Shown: positions 15,395 to 23,741, numbered from the stretch's first letter. The stretch is 36,664 nucleotides of DNA from an uncultured Solirubrobacter sp. (GCA_937871635.1 CALMNS010000239.1:1-36664), one strand, 5' to 3'. Made by a program: numbers and translations. The notes: a model not told the origin generated them from the letters alone.

Positions 15395-15692
15395 GCTTGT
15401 CGATTGCCGTCGCGTGCGCTTTGCGCCTTGACGTCACCGATCAGGCCTCAGCTGGGTCGCGCACCCGGACACCCCGCCCCGGCCCCTGTTTGAGCGTCAT
15501 CGCGCAGATGGTCCCGGCTTCCTCCCCGGCGCCAGTCGTCCAGCTCGCGCAGGGACAGGGCGGCATCTGTTGCGCAAGCCGATCCGAGAGCGGGACGAGC
15601 AAGCGTGGGTGGTGAAGCTGGTCAGCCTTTGCAGCTTCATCCGACGCGACGATCCGTGGGAGAACGTCGCTCCGGGTGATCCGGCTGACAGC
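15395..15692. other. Gap upstream of the P-loop kinase gene
   Basis: No gene recognised. A weak match (19 of 28) to the dispersed 28-bp palindrome lies at 15569-15596. The plus frame open from 15570 into the kinase gene may only extend it by chance. Confidence 0.4.
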
Positions 15693-16364
15693 ATGATCAA
15701 GATGACTGTGCTCGAAGAAGGCGAGCCGGCGCTCGGGCCCTGGCGAGTCGCGCGGCGTGCGAGCCTCGTCGATCTCGTCCGCAAGCAGATTGGCACTCCG
15801 GAGGGCCGGGCGCCGGTGCTCGCAATCGACGGGCGCAGCTCGAGCGGCAAGTCGTCGCTCGCGCGGCGCCTCCAACAGGCAATTCCTGGCGCAACGACCG
15901 TCCACACTGACGATGTCGCTTGGTGGTACTCGTGCTTCGACTGGGCGGAGTTGCTGGCAAGTGGGATCTTGGAGCCACTTCGAAACGGTCGATCCGTGGC
16001 GTACCGGCCACCAGCCTGGGACGAGCGCGATCGGCCGGGCGCGATCGAGATCCCGACGACCGCTGAGCTCGTCATCGTCGAAGGCGTCGGCGCCGGGCGC
16101 AGGGAGCTCATCGATTTGCTCGACGGCGTCATGTAGGTTCAGGCAGATCCGGAGGTCACCCGGCAGCGCGACGTCGCCCGCATCGCGGCGGGCGAGATAG
16201 ACGAAGAGTCCTACGCCCGCTGGATGCGGGAGGAGGAACCGTTCGTGACCGACCAACGCGCATGGGAGCGCGCTTTTGCCGTCGTCGCCGGAACATCCAA
16301 GCTCCCGTTCGATGCGACGACTGAGGTGGTGCTCGGCACTCCACCGCAAGCGCGCACCGCGTGA
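15693..16364 (+). pseudogene. P-loop uridine-kinase-like protein interrupted by an in-frame TAG
   Basis: The frame encodes 223 residues if the TAG at 16134-16136 is read through. Before it come VLAIDGRSSSGKSSLARRL (Walker A GRSSSGKS, about 47-54), TVHTDDVAWWYSCFDW and ELVIVEGVGAGRREL, a layout typical of uridine kinase-like P-loop proteins. Directly after the TAG, the same frame continues VQADPEVTRQRDVARI and ends at TGA 16362-16364. Relatives usually have a Trp before VQ-D, so a single TGG-to-TAG change explains it. The short product of 147 residues would lack the lid and C-terminal helices. Start chosen at the ATG 15693; the frame is open to an ATG-less 15570 start further up. Confidence 0.65.
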
Positions 16365-16505
16365 CGCAGTACCGCAAGCCGAACCCCCACCGGCACGCTG
16401 CCGCCGCTGAGCGGCTCGTCGAGCCCGTGCGGCGACGAGTGTGCCGTAAGACTGGTTCGGTGATGAGTGCCGGTGACCGTCCGACAATGGGACACACTTC
16501 AGCGC

Positions 16506-17101
16506 GTGTCCGAACTGAAGATCGGCTACGCCCGCGTTTCCACCGACGCCCAGGACCTCACCGCTCAACGCGACGCCCTGCAGGCCCTCGACGTCGCGCC
16601 CGAGCGCATCTACGTCGACCACGGCCTCACCGGCACCAACCGCGACCGGCCCCGGCTGCGCCAAGCACTCGCGGCCGGTCGCGCCGGCGACACGCTGGTG
16701 GTCACCAAGCTCGACCGGCTCACTCGGTCCCTGCCCGACGCGCGCACGATCGCCGACGAGCTCACGGCCCGTGAGATCAAGCTCGCGCTCGGCACGTGTG
16801 CACGATCCAACCGACCCGGTCGGCCGGCTGCTGTTCAACGTGCTCGCCAGGGTCGCCGAGTTCGAATCAGATCTCATTCGCGCGCGCCCGCGAGGGCATG
16901 AGGGTCGCCAAGGCCAAGGGCTGCCTGCGCGGCAAGCAACCCAAAGCTCAGCCCCAACCAAGAAGCGCACCTGGTCGCCCTCTACCACGCCGGCGGCCCT
17001 ACCGTCGGCGAGCTCGAGGAACTCTTCGCCGTCACCCGCTCGACCGTCTACCGCGCCATCCGCCGCGCCGACACAGCGGCGTCAGCCCTGAACGCGGCGT
17101 A
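16506..17101 (+). pseudogene. Serine resolvase, three frameshifts (copy A)
   Basis: Homologous along its whole length to the intact resolvase at 33145-33744. The N-terminal half is sound: IGYARVSTDAQDLTAQRDAL with the catalytic Ser in RVST, YVDHGLTGTNRDRP, TLVVTKLDRL. The frame shifts near 16792 (before VHDPTDPVGRLLFNVL), again near 16888 (before REGMRVAKAKG) and again near 16940 (before LSPNQEAHLVAL). The C-terminal helix-turn-helix TVGELEELFAVTRSTVYRAI is still readable to the TAA at 17099-17101. Net length differs from copy B by only four bases, so decay is by small indels and is probably recent. Confidence 0.85.
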
Positions 17102-17165
17102 AGAGCCCGCCTCGAAGGGCCTAAGCGTTTAACGAGCCGCCCCGATGGCCGCAGCTAGCGACAAT

Positions 17166-17187
17166 CTCGGGTGCGTAAAGCGGGGTT
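17166..17187 (+). repeat. CGGGTGCGTAAAGCG motif, copy 2
   Basis: Lies 65 bp after the decayed resolvase stop. TCTCGGGTGCGTAAAGCG is followed by GGGTTTCCGCAACCG, similar to GTGGTTTTCAGCGACCG after copy 1 (14219-14240). Confidence 0.6.
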
Positions 17188-17322
17188 TCCGCAACCGAGG
17201 ATGCCGGCGCTCGGTCACCCCCCGCAAGCAACAGGGCTTGAGCGGTTCTAGCGATTGAATGTCACGTTCCGTGGCTCGGCAGCGTTGATGAGGGCGCACA
17301 CCACCGACAGGAGGAACGTCCC

Positions 17323-17540
17323 ATGCCCAAGCTCGCTGACATCACCCGGCGGCAACGGGGCTTCGGTTCGACGTCGCCCGTCAACTCGCCCAAGCGGGCC
17401 GCGCCGTCGTGATTCGCGCCCGCGATCGCCAGAGAGGCGAAGAGGCCGCAGAGCTGCTTCGCGGCGAAGGGTGTCGACGCCGATACGGTGGCCCTCGACG
17501 TCGACGACCCCGCGAGTGTCGTCGGAAGACGCCACTCAGG
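17323..17540 (+). pseudogene. Short-chain dehydrogenase N-terminal remnant
   Basis: A clear Shine-Dalgarno AGGAGG (17309-17314) precedes the ATG at 17323. The start reads MPKLADITRRQRGFG, a damaged form of the SDR nucleotide-binding turn (T-G-G-N-R-G-x-G). After a one-base loss the next frame reads FDVARQLAQAGRAVVIRARD then RQRGEEAAELLRGEG, and after another indel VDADTVALDVDDPASV. This is the first 70 or so residues of a classical SDR. The rest, including the Tyr-Lys active site, is absent. Confidence 0.7.
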
Positions 17541-17601
17541 CGTCACGCGAGGGGGGACGAGGTCGCTACCGCTCGCTGGCGCGTCTGCCGATACCTCATG
17601 T

Positions 17602-18279
17602 ATGTGGCGTAACGCTCGTGAGAGGAAGGGCGGGGAAATCCTGAAGAGCCTGGCCAAGCTGAAGCTGGCTAGCGGTGGGATCACGGATGAGCCTCTCGGT
17701 GCTGCGTACTGGGATGGCATACCAGCTGGGCTCGACATCGACGTTGTCCGAGCGCATGCATTCGCCGAGACCGGCGACTTCGCGGTGACGCTGATGATCG
17801 AGTCTGCCGCCGAGTTCGGCGAAGCGGATGTCGGACGACGCACCTGGAGGGCCATCGCGCCCGACGCCGGGGCGCATGCCGCGATCTTCATGGCCCATTG
17901 GCTCGCCGCGTCCTTTGCCGAGCTGGCGCATTCCGCGACGACACCGTTTACGGCCGAGGCGCATGATCGCGCTCGTCATCACCTCCGCGAGTGGTTTCCA
18001 TGGTCCGAGAGCGACGATGCGGCGATTCGCGATTTAGCCAGCAGAGACGACGTGCAAGATGCCCGTCTCGAGCTCGTGACCAAAACGCTCTCGCGCCTCG
18101 TCGGCGACGACGCAGCGGCGAAGCTCCCGGGTTTGGCCCCCTACACGAGTTTTGGTCCGGATCGCATGGTCGCGGACGCTCACTGGCAAATGTGTTGGAA
18201 CCACGCACAGCTGCCGTACCTCCGGCTTGCAGATCCTGATGGCTTTACTCAGTGGCAGGCGCATCAACTCGCTGAGTAG
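17602..18279 (+). CDS. Hypothetical protein, 225 residues
   Basis: I do not recognise the family. The product is acidic and largely helical, with conserved-looking segments SLAKLKLASGGITDEPLGAA, GIPAGLDIDVVRAHAFAETG, AAIFMAHWLAASFAELAH and WFPWSESDDAAIRDLASRDD. No signal peptide or membrane segment is present. It lacks a clear ribosome-binding site at the ATG 17602, and the frame is open further upstream into the SDR remnant, so the 5' end is uncertain. A weak copy of the dispersed 28-bp palindrome follows 29 bp after the stop. Confidence 0.55.
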   Translation: MWRNARERKGGEILKSLAKLKLASGGITDEPLGAAYWDGIPAGLDIDVVRAHAFAETGDFAVTLMIESAAEFGEADVGRRTWRAIAPDAGAHAAIFMAHWLAASFAELAHSATTPFTAEAHDRARHHLREWFPWSESDDAAIRDLASRDDVQDARLELVTKTLSRLVGDDAAAKLPGLAPYTSFGPDRMVADAHWQMCWNHAQLPYLRLADPDGFTQWQAHQLAE

Positions 18280-18307
18280 CGGGAAGCTCTGTCCGCGCAG
18301 CAAGCCC

Positions 18308-18348
18308 GTGCCGTTAGGGATCGTCTACGGGATCGTTCCGCAGACGAT
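18308..18348 (+). terminator. Hairpin and degenerate 28-bp palindrome after the hypothetical gene
   Basis: GTGCCGTTAGGGATCG then TCTACGGGAT (18308-18333) matches the dispersed palindrome with two gaps. Overlapping it, ATCGTCT (18320-18326) pairs with AGACGAT (18342-18348) around a 15-base loop. Either could act as a terminator before the EamA gene. Confidence 0.4.
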
Positions 18349-18422
18349 TGGGAACTCGACGCGCCTCCGGAATCGTCTGCGGCGCTGGTCGATGAGCTTC
18401 GATTCGGGTCTAGGCTTGCGCG

Positions 18423-19403
18423 GTGAGCAGCCGTGGTTGGACCGTTTTTGCTGCCGCGGGTCTGGTCTGGGGGCTGCCGTACCTGCTCGTCAAGATCGCG
18501 GTCGATGACGGTGTCCCGAACGCGACCATCGCGTTCGTCCGCGTCGGGCTGGCGGCTGCGGTGCTCGTGCCGATCGCCTGGTGGACCGGTGCGCTACACG
18601 GCCTGCGCCACCGGGCCGGCCCGCTCGCCGCCTACGCCGGCCTGGAGATCGTGCTGCCGTTCGCGCTCATCAACTTCGGGCTCGAACGCGTCTCGAGTTC
18701 GCTGGCGGCGATCCTCATCGCGGCCGTCCCGCTCGCGGTCGCCCTGCTGGCTCTGCGCGTCGACCCGGAGGAGCAGGTCGGCGGGGTGCGCCTGCTCGGG
18801 CTGCTCGTCGGCCTCGGTGGCGTCGTCCTGCTGCTCGGCGTCGACGTCGCCGGCGACCCGAAAGAGCTCTTGGGCGCCGCGGCGATCCTCGTGGCCACCC
18901 TCGGCTACGCGGCCGGGCCGCTGGTCGTCAAACATCGACTGCACGACGTGCGCCCGCTCGGCGCCGTGGCGGCCGGCATGCTCATCGCGACGGTTGCCTT
19001 CGCGCCCACGGCGGTACTCACCGCGCCCTCCACGGTGCCCGGTGCGGGTGCGAGCGCCGCGCTCGTCGCCGCCGGGCTGGTGTGCACCGCGATCGGGTTC
19101 CTCCTCTACTTCGTCCTCATCAACGAGGCGGGACCCAGCCGCGCCTCGGTCGTGACTTACGTCAATCCCGTCGTCGCGGTCACGCTCGGCGTCACGTTCC
19201 TCGACGAGTCGCTGACCGCCGCGGCGATCGCCGGCCTGCTGCTCATCCTCGTCGGGTCCTTCGCGGCGACTGGCGGCGGGCGGCGGGCCACGACGATCGC
19301 TGCCGGCACGAGGTCGCAACCCCGTCAAGCCCCGCGAGCACTGGGCCACAGGATCTCACGTGCCGATCTCCGTGGACGGCCGGCGGAGCCATCGACGCGC
19401 TGA
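18423..19403 (+). CDS. EamA/DMT-superfamily transporter
   Basis: 326 residues with ten hydrophobic segments arranged as two five-helix EamA repeats (WTVFAAAGLVWGLPYLLVK opening the first; LGAAAILVATLGYAAGPLVV opening the second). Typical motifs include AFVRVGLAAAVL, NFGLERVSSSLAAILIAAVP and FLDESLTAAAIAGLLLILVG. Family members export amino acids or metabolites across the inner membrane; the substrate is not deducible. The last 40 residues are basic and lie over the start of the next gene, suggesting that the natural C-terminus was shorter and the stop has been displaced. GTG start. Confidence 0.82.
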   Translation: MSSRGWTVFAAAGLVWGLPYLLVKIAVDDGVPNATIAFVRVGLAAAVLVPIAWWTGALHGLRHRAGPLAAYAGLEIVLPFALINFGLERVSSSLAAILIAAVPLAVALLALRVDPEEQVGGVRLLGLLVGLGGVVLLLGVDVAGDPKELLGAAAILVATLGYAAGPLVVKHRLHDVRPLGAVAAGMLIATVAFAPTAVLTAPSTVPGAGASAALVAAGLVCTAIGFLLYFVLINEAGPSRASVVTYVNPVVAVTLGVTFLDESLTAAAIAGLLLILVGSFAATGGGRRATTIAAGTRSQPRQAPRALGHRISRADLRGRPAEPSTR

Positions 19404-20142
19404 TCTTGGGCAGCGGAGGCTGGATCCCGACCGACTCCCGGGAGACGCCGTGCGTCCTGCTGCGCAGCGACGATCGCTGCTGCTCGACGCCGGGACCGGG
19501 GTTCGCCGCCTCGTCACGCGCCCGGCGCTGCTGTCGGGCGTCGCGCGACTTGACGTCATCCTGACGCACTTCCAACTCGATCACGTCTGCGGCTTGAGCT
19601 ACCTGCCGGCGCTGGGGCTCGGCACTCGCGTGTGGGCACCGGGGCGGTGGCTGTACGGGGCCGCGAGTACCGACCTCCTCGGCCCGCTCTTGCGGGCGCC
19701 GCTTTCGTCGGCTGCGCCTTCTGCGATCGGCTCCATCCACGAGCTCACAGAAGGCGCCCAAGCCGTCGGTGGCTTCGCGGTCAGGGCGCGCGCCCAACAC
19801 CGGCAGTCGGCGCTCACCGCAGGGCTGAGGATCGACCACGAGATCGTCCTCATCACCGACACCGCCTACGACCCCGGCAGCATCGAGCTCGCGCACGGAG
19901 TCCGGCATCTCTTGCACGAAGCGTGGTCGTCGTCCGCGGCCCCCGAATCGGCAGAGCGCGACGCCACGGGCCACAACGCCGGAAGCGTCGCGGCCCAAGC
20001 CAGCGTCGGCGAGCTCACGCTGATCCACCTCAATCCGCTGCTGAGCGACCACCACCCGGTGCTCGACGTCGCGCGAGCCGTTACACCGACCGCCCAACTC
20101 GGCGAGGAGGAGCAGCAAGTCCTGGGTGTATGCACCAGGTAA
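19401..20142 (+). pseudogene. Metallo-beta-lactamase-fold hydrolase (RNase Z-like), frameshifted
   Basis: The N-terminal frame reads LILGSGGWIPTDSRETPCVL and LRSDDR. A one-base shift near 19475 is needed to continue LLLDAGTGVRRLV. The first metal motif reads LTHFQLDHVCG where relatives have T-H-x-H-x-D-H, so the second His is Gln. Further parts fit the fold: VLITDTAYDPGS, HLLHEAW, TGHNAGSVAAQASVGELTLI then HLNPLLSDHHP. No ATG or GTG precedes LILGS closely, and the EamA frame overlaps it. With a frameshift, an altered metal ligand and no clear start, it is probably inactive. A start at ATG/GTG near 19360 in the second frame would miss the conserved N-terminus. Confidence 0.7.
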
Positions 20143-20411
20143 CCCGCGCCTCGAAATCCCCACACCGCCTACATGACGCGAGCCATAGCGTTGACATCAG
20201 CCGGGAATCCCCACCGACAACGGGTGTCGTTCCACTGCCCGCGCGGGTCGCTCAACATGCTTAGACCGACGGTCGACCGACCAGCCGCGCTGGCGGGACA
20301 CCGCGGGCGTCTCGCAGGCGATCGCTGAGCGGAACAGGCGGGGATCTAGAGACACGTTCGTTTCGCCCGGATCGCGAAGCCCATGGTTGCGCCCGTAGGT
20401 ACCGTGACGAC
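20143..20411. other. Gap before the LysE gene, with two small palindromes
   Basis: CGACAACGGGTGTCG (20213-20227) can form a 5-bp hairpin, and CGGTCGACCG (20270-20279) is a perfect 10-bp palindrome that may be an operator. No coding sequence recognised. Confidence 0.4.
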
Positions 20412-21038
20412 GTGGTCTCGCTGACTCAGCTCGCCGTCTTCCTGCCCGCCGCCGCGCTCGTCGCGATCTCTCCTGGAGCGAACAACTTCCTAGCCATGCA
20501 ACACGGGATGCGCTTCGGGGTGACCGAGGCGGTGCTCGCGCTCGCGGGTCGCCTGGCCGCCTTCGCGGTGATGCTGGCGCTCGCCGTCGCCGGTCTCGCG
20601 GTGGTGCTCACCCGCTCGCAGACGGTGTTCGAGATCGTCAAGTGGAGCGGGGTGGTCTACCTCGCCTACCTCGGGATCCGCAGCCTCGCCTCTCGACCCG
20701 GTGGCGACGGCCCGACGGCGAGCTCAGCGTCGTCGCTCGGACGAATGGCGCTGGCGCGACGGGAGTTCCTCACCGTGGCGGCCAACCCGAAGGCGCTGCT
20801 GCTGTTCACCGCGTTCCTACCGCAGTTCATCGACCCCGCGCGACCCGTCGCCGGGCAGCTGGTAGTGCTCGGGCCGCTGTACATCGCGCTCGAGCTGCTG
20901 GCGGCTACGGGATGGGCGTTGCTCGGTCACCGCATCAAGCTGGCCGAGCTCGGTGCTCGCGCCCGTCGCCGTCTCGACCAGGCGGTCGGCGGCGTCTTCC
21001 TCGGGTTGGCCGCCTTGTTGGCGACCACAAAGCGGTAG
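20412..21038 (+). CDS. LysE/RhtB-family translocator
   Basis: 208 residues, the normal length of the family, with six hydrophobic segments. The N-terminal signature AVFLPAAALVAISPGANNFL then AMQHGMRFGV is diagnostic (SPGPN-type motif with Ala for Pro). Also present: KWSGVVYLAYLGIRSL, the charged loop, FLTVAANPKALLLFTAFLPQ and FID. It exports amino acids or related compounds by proton antiport. No adjacent regulator of the LysG type is present. GTG start at 20412 in the normal position before the first helix. Confidence 0.85.
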   Translation: MVSLTQLAVFLPAAALVAISPGANNFLAMQHGMRFGVTEAVLALAGRLAAFAVMLALAVAGLAVVLTRSQTVFEIVKWSGVVYLAYLGIRSLASRPGGDGPTASSASSLGRMALARREFLTVAANPKALLLFTAFLPQFIDPARPVAGQLVVLGPLYIALELLAATGWALLGHRIKLAELGARARRRLDQAVGGVFLGLAALLATTKR

Positions 21039-21452
21039 GGCGAACGGCCGGGAGCACACGCCGGCGGCGAACACGAAGATCAGGGATAAGCCGACAAGGT
21101 CGATGGGGGTGAGGCACGCTCCGGTGGCGAGCACGCGGCCTCCGAGCTCAGTCATCGCGAAAGAGCTCGATCGCGTCCAGGTCGAACGACCAAGGCAGGT
21201 GATTGCGACATCCCCGCCGCCGCGCGGGGTCAACGCCGCCAACGGCCTTCCGAAAGCGGATCCCTGCGGGACACGGCCTGGCATGCCGCTGATCCTTCGT
21301 CTTGTGGGGCGGCGTGAGGTGGTCTTGCCGTTCGTCGAAGCCACGGGGCACCGTCGGACCTACCATCCGCTCATGCCCGAGTACGCGGTGTCTGGCACTC
21401 TGGCGGGTCCAGTGACAAGTGACGTCCAGCTCCGACGGACGGGCTCGGCGCG
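21039..21452. other. Gap between LysE and MmcQ genes
   Basis: No gene recognised. A 26-nt degenerate copy of the dispersed palindrome sits at 21247-21272, ending CCTGCGGGAC. A short antisense frame (ATAREAD-like composition absent) is not convincing. Confidence 0.4.
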
Positions 21453-21797
21453 ATGAGCGATGCGCCGACCGTGCGCAGGCTCGCGCTCGCGCTTCCCGAG
21501 GTCGTCGAGCAGGACCACCACGGCCGGCCATCGTTCCGGGTGGGTGGCAAGATCTTCGCCACGCTCTGGGACGCAGACCACGTCAACGTGATTCTCGACG
21601 AGGCTGGGATACGAACCACCGTGGATCGGGATCCTCGGGTCTGCGAGGAGGTGTGGTGGGGCCGGCGGCTGGCCGCTGTGCGGCTCGACCTCCGCAGCGC
21701 TGATGCCGGTGTACTTGCCGAGCTCTTGGAAGACGCCTGGGAGGGCAAGGCTCCCAAGCGCCTGCTGGCCAAGGGCGCCGCGGCATCAGACGGCTGA
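21453..21797 (+). CDS. MmcQ/YjbR-family protein
   Basis: 114 residues. The family pattern is clear: VRRLALALPEVVEQDHHGRP at the N-terminus, SFRVGGKIFATLWDADHVNV, then WWGRRLAAVRLDLRSADAGV and a C-terminal LLEDAWEGKAPKRLLAK. MmcQ/YjbR proteins have a CyaY-like fold and are thought to bind nucleic acid, but their role is unknown. Five bases separate its stop from the next gene, so they form an operon. Confidence 0.82.
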   Translation: MSDAPTVRRLALALPEVVEQDHHGRPSFRVGGKIFATLWDADHVNVILDEAGIRTTVDRDPRVCEEVWWGRRLAAVRLDLRSADAGVLAELLEDAWEGKAPKRLLAKGAAASDG

Positions 21798-21802
21798 CGC
21801 TT

Positions 21803-22519
21803 GTGCGCGAGGAGGCTCACAAGCCGCCTGAGCTGTTCGAAGTCCTGCGCTCGTTCGGTTTGGGTGACGACGATCTCAGGGCGTGGCTGCACAGCGCGCT
21901 GCCGGCTGAGGCGTTCGATGAGTGGCTCACCGACCGCGTGGCGCGACGGCCGACCGGTGCTCGCGCACGCGAGGCCTATGGGGCCGGCGATGTCCACGAC
22001 TTCGCACGCCGGGCCATCCTCGATGCGCTGGCACTTGGCCCGGGGGATCGTCTGCTTGAGATCGGATGCGGCGGAGGTCTGCTGCTGCGCGAAGCCCTGG
22101 ACAGAGCAGCGCAAGCGACCGGCCTCGATCACAGCGAGGAGATGACCCGCCTCGCACGGGAGCGCGCGCCTGGCGCCGAGGTCGTGCTCGCAAGTGCAGA
22201 ACAGCTCCCGTTCGGGGACCGCGCGTTCACGGCGGTGGCCATGTCGGTCGTATTCTTCTTGTTGCCCGACCCGGTCACGGTCCTGAGCGAGTGCCGGCGG
22301 GTGCTGGCGAACGACGGTCGCCTCGCCGTCTACACCACGGGACCCGAATTGCGCGGAACGCCCGCGGCACCGGAGCCGATCGCCAGCCGCGGACACTTCT
22401 ACGACGACCACGCGCTGTCTGAGCTCGCACACAAATCCGGGTTCGTCGAAGTCGACGTCGTCAACGACTCCGGCGGCCAGCTGCTGACGGCTCGCAGAGC
22501 AGGCCAGCTCACGGCATGA
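21803..22519 (+). CDS. Class I SAM-dependent methyltransferase
   Basis: 238 residues. An N-terminal helical extension of about 55 residues (ELFEVLRSFGLGDDDLRAWL) precedes a Rossmann core: motif I LLEIGCGGGLLLREAL, the acidic loop TGLDHSEEMTRLAR, ASAEQLPFGDRAFTAVAMS and VLSECRRVLANDGRLAVYTT, as in UbiE/ArsM-like enzymes. The substrate is not predictable. GTG start at 21803, five bases after the MmcQ stop. It converges on the TetR gene, with the dispersed palindrome at 22571-22597 between them. Confidence 0.82.
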   Translation: MREEAHKPPELFEVLRSFGLGDDDLRAWLHSALPAEAFDEWLTDRVARRPTGARAREAYGAGDVHDFARRAILDALALGPGDRLLEIGCGGGLLLREALDRAAQATGLDHSEEMTRLARERAPGAEVVLASAEQLPFGDRAFTAVAMSVVFFLLPDPVTVLSECRRVLANDGRLAVYTTGPELRGTPAAPEPIASRGHFYDDHALSELAHKSGFVEVDVVNDSGGQLLTARRAGQLTA

Positions 22520-22570
22520 TCGCATCGCTTGTGATCGCGATCGGTCGGGACCTACGCGCGTAAGGGGCAC

Positions 22571-22597
22571 GTCCGGTAGCGGATCGGCTTGCGGGAC
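22571..22597. repeat. Dispersed 28-bp palindrome, intergenic copy
   Basis: GTCCGGTAGC, GGATCG, then GCTTGCGGGAC: matches the arms GTCCCGTAAGC and GCTTACGGGAC with one missing base and two substitutions. It lies between two convergent genes, so it could also serve as a bidirectional terminator hairpin. Confidence 0.65.
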
Positions 22598-22707
22598 GAC
22601 CGCCGCCTTGCATGGCAGGCAGCAGCGAAGCTCGTGTTCCGCCGAATTGTTCCTGCCAGTCGATTGCGAGAGGCGTCCGAGGGGCGAGTTCGATCGACGC
22701 ACGAGGC

Positions 22708-23247
22708 TCATTCGTCGTCGGGCAGATTGAGCTTGAGAGCCGCAATGGCGGTGCGGGCGTGCTCCGGCTTTGCGCCTTCGGCGATCGCTGCCAGAGCCGC
22801 ACGCCAGCTCGCTGCGAGCATCCGCCCGAGAAGCGGTGTCGCCGGGACGACGCTTTGGCTGAGCATCTCGGCCAGCCGATCGTGTTCCGTGCCCGCCGGC
22901 GGGTTCCCCAGGATCCGGAGGAAGCCCTCGCGCACGGCGAAATCCAGTCCGACCAGCAACGCGGCTGTCGCGGCTGCCGAGCGATCCGACTCCGGCCCCG
23001 CGGCCGCGATCGCACCCTCCATCCGATCTAGCAGGCGCCGTTCGACGTCCTCGCGCGCGAAGGCGTACAGCCCGAGCTTGCTCCCGAAGTGGTGGTAGAG
23101 CGCACCTGTGGTGACCTTCGCCGCCGTCGCCAGCTCAGCGACCGTGACCTCATCGAACGGACGCGCCCCGAACTCGTTGACCGCAGCAAGCGCCAGCCTG
23201 CCCTTCGGGGAGGTCGAGACCGGAACCCATTCTCGCATCCGAGGCAT
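22708..23247 (-). CDS. TetR-family transcriptional regulator
   Basis: 179 residues from the ATG at 23247 (MPRMREW); frames extending upstream would run over the divergent gene's start. Residues about 12-60 form the TetR DNA-binding domain: RLALAAVNEFGARPFDEVTV then AELATAAKVTTGALYHHFGS and KLGLYAFA. The C-terminal helical domain is the ligand-binding and dimer part. Only 49 bp, with an A/T pocket, separate it from the divergent VOC gene, which it most likely represses. Confidence 0.85.
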   Translation of the reverse strand: MPRMREWVPVSTSPKGRLALAAVNEFGARPFDEVTVAELATAAKVTTGALYHHFGSKLGLYAFAREDVERRLLDRMEGAIAAAGPESDRSAAATAALLVGLDFAVREGFLRILGNPPAGTEHDRLAEMLSQSVVPATPLLGRMLAASWRAALAAIAEGAKPEHARTAIAALKLNLPDDE

Positions 23248-23296
23248 AATATCGTTACGCTGTGAGCCAACGGCGCTACGACACGAGAGGTTTGCC
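23243..23296. promoter_or_regulatory. Divergent TetR/VOC promoter region
   Basis: The interval holds the A/T-rich pocket CATAATATCGTTA (23245-23257) in otherwise GC-rich DNA. TAATAT is a good -10-like hexamer on the plus strand. The ribosome-binding site GAGAGG (23285-23290) lies before the VOC ATG. The TetR operator is expected here, but no strong palindrome is visible. Confidence 0.45.
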
Positions 23297-23635
23297 ATGA
23301 AGCTCGAGTTCCTGTTCACCCCCACCGCCGACCTGAAGGCCTCGCTCGCCCTCTACCGCGATGGCCTCGGCTTCGCCGAGGTGTGGCGCGAAGGCGACGC
23401 GACCGTCGCACTGGCCCTGCCGGGCACGGAAGTCCAACTCATGCTCGACGCCAACGACCCCGACGCCCCGGTCGGACCGCTGTTCGTCGTCGACAGCGTC
23501 GAGGCGTTCCATGCCGCCCGCGCGGAGACGCTCGTCGTGGTCGATGAGCCCTCGGAGATCCCCGGCGGCTTCCTGGCCACCTACCAGGACCCGGGCGGGG
23601 CGACCCTTTACGTCATGGACCAGTCGACCGACTAG
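23297..23635 (+). CDS. VOC-family (glyoxalase/bleomycin resistance-like) protein
   Basis: 112 residues, a single VOC unit of two beta-alpha-beta-beta-beta modules: LEFLFTPTADLKASLALYRD then GLGFAEVWREGD, EVQLMLDAND, LFVVDSVEAFHAAR and the C-terminal GGFLATYQDPGGATLYVMDQ. Such proteins bind or modify small molecules, often as metal-dependent dimers. Which one is not evident. Ribosome-binding site GAGAGG precedes the ATG. Divergent from and probably controlled by the TetR regulator. Confidence 0.83.
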   Translation: MKLEFLFTPTADLKASLALYRDGLGFAEVWREGDATVALALPGTEVQLMLDANDPDAPVGPLFVVDSVEAFHAARAETLVVVDEPSEIPGGFLATYQDPGGATLYVMDQSTD

Positions 23636-23741
23636 ACCGCTCCTTGAAGGGGCGACAAGGTCTTTCGCTGCGGCGACGACCGCTGCCGCTCGAGGCGATG
23701 TGCTGACTCTCATTGACGGGCTGGCATGCGAGCATGGCGTC

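Larger units (their letters stand above)
16369..17187 (+). mobile_element. Decayed serine-resolvase element, copy A
   Basis: A unit consisting of a res-like upstream region, a resolvase gene and a short 3' flank that matches copy B at 33007-33853. Upstream, CCGCAAG at 16372 and CCGTAAG at 16444 lie 72 bp apart, against 73 bp in copy B, and GGGACACACTTC precedes the gene in both. Downstream, TCTCGGGTGCGTAAAGCG corresponds to TCTCGGGTGCGTATAGCG. No terminal inverted repeats or target duplication were found, so the true ends are uncertain. Confidence 0.55.

Noticed and set aside
15441..16988. Long minus-strand open frame (515 codons)
   Set aside because: It is antisense to the P-loop kinase and resolvase, both with recognisable motifs. 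A similar antisense frame opposite the intact resolvase confirms it is a codon-usage shadow.
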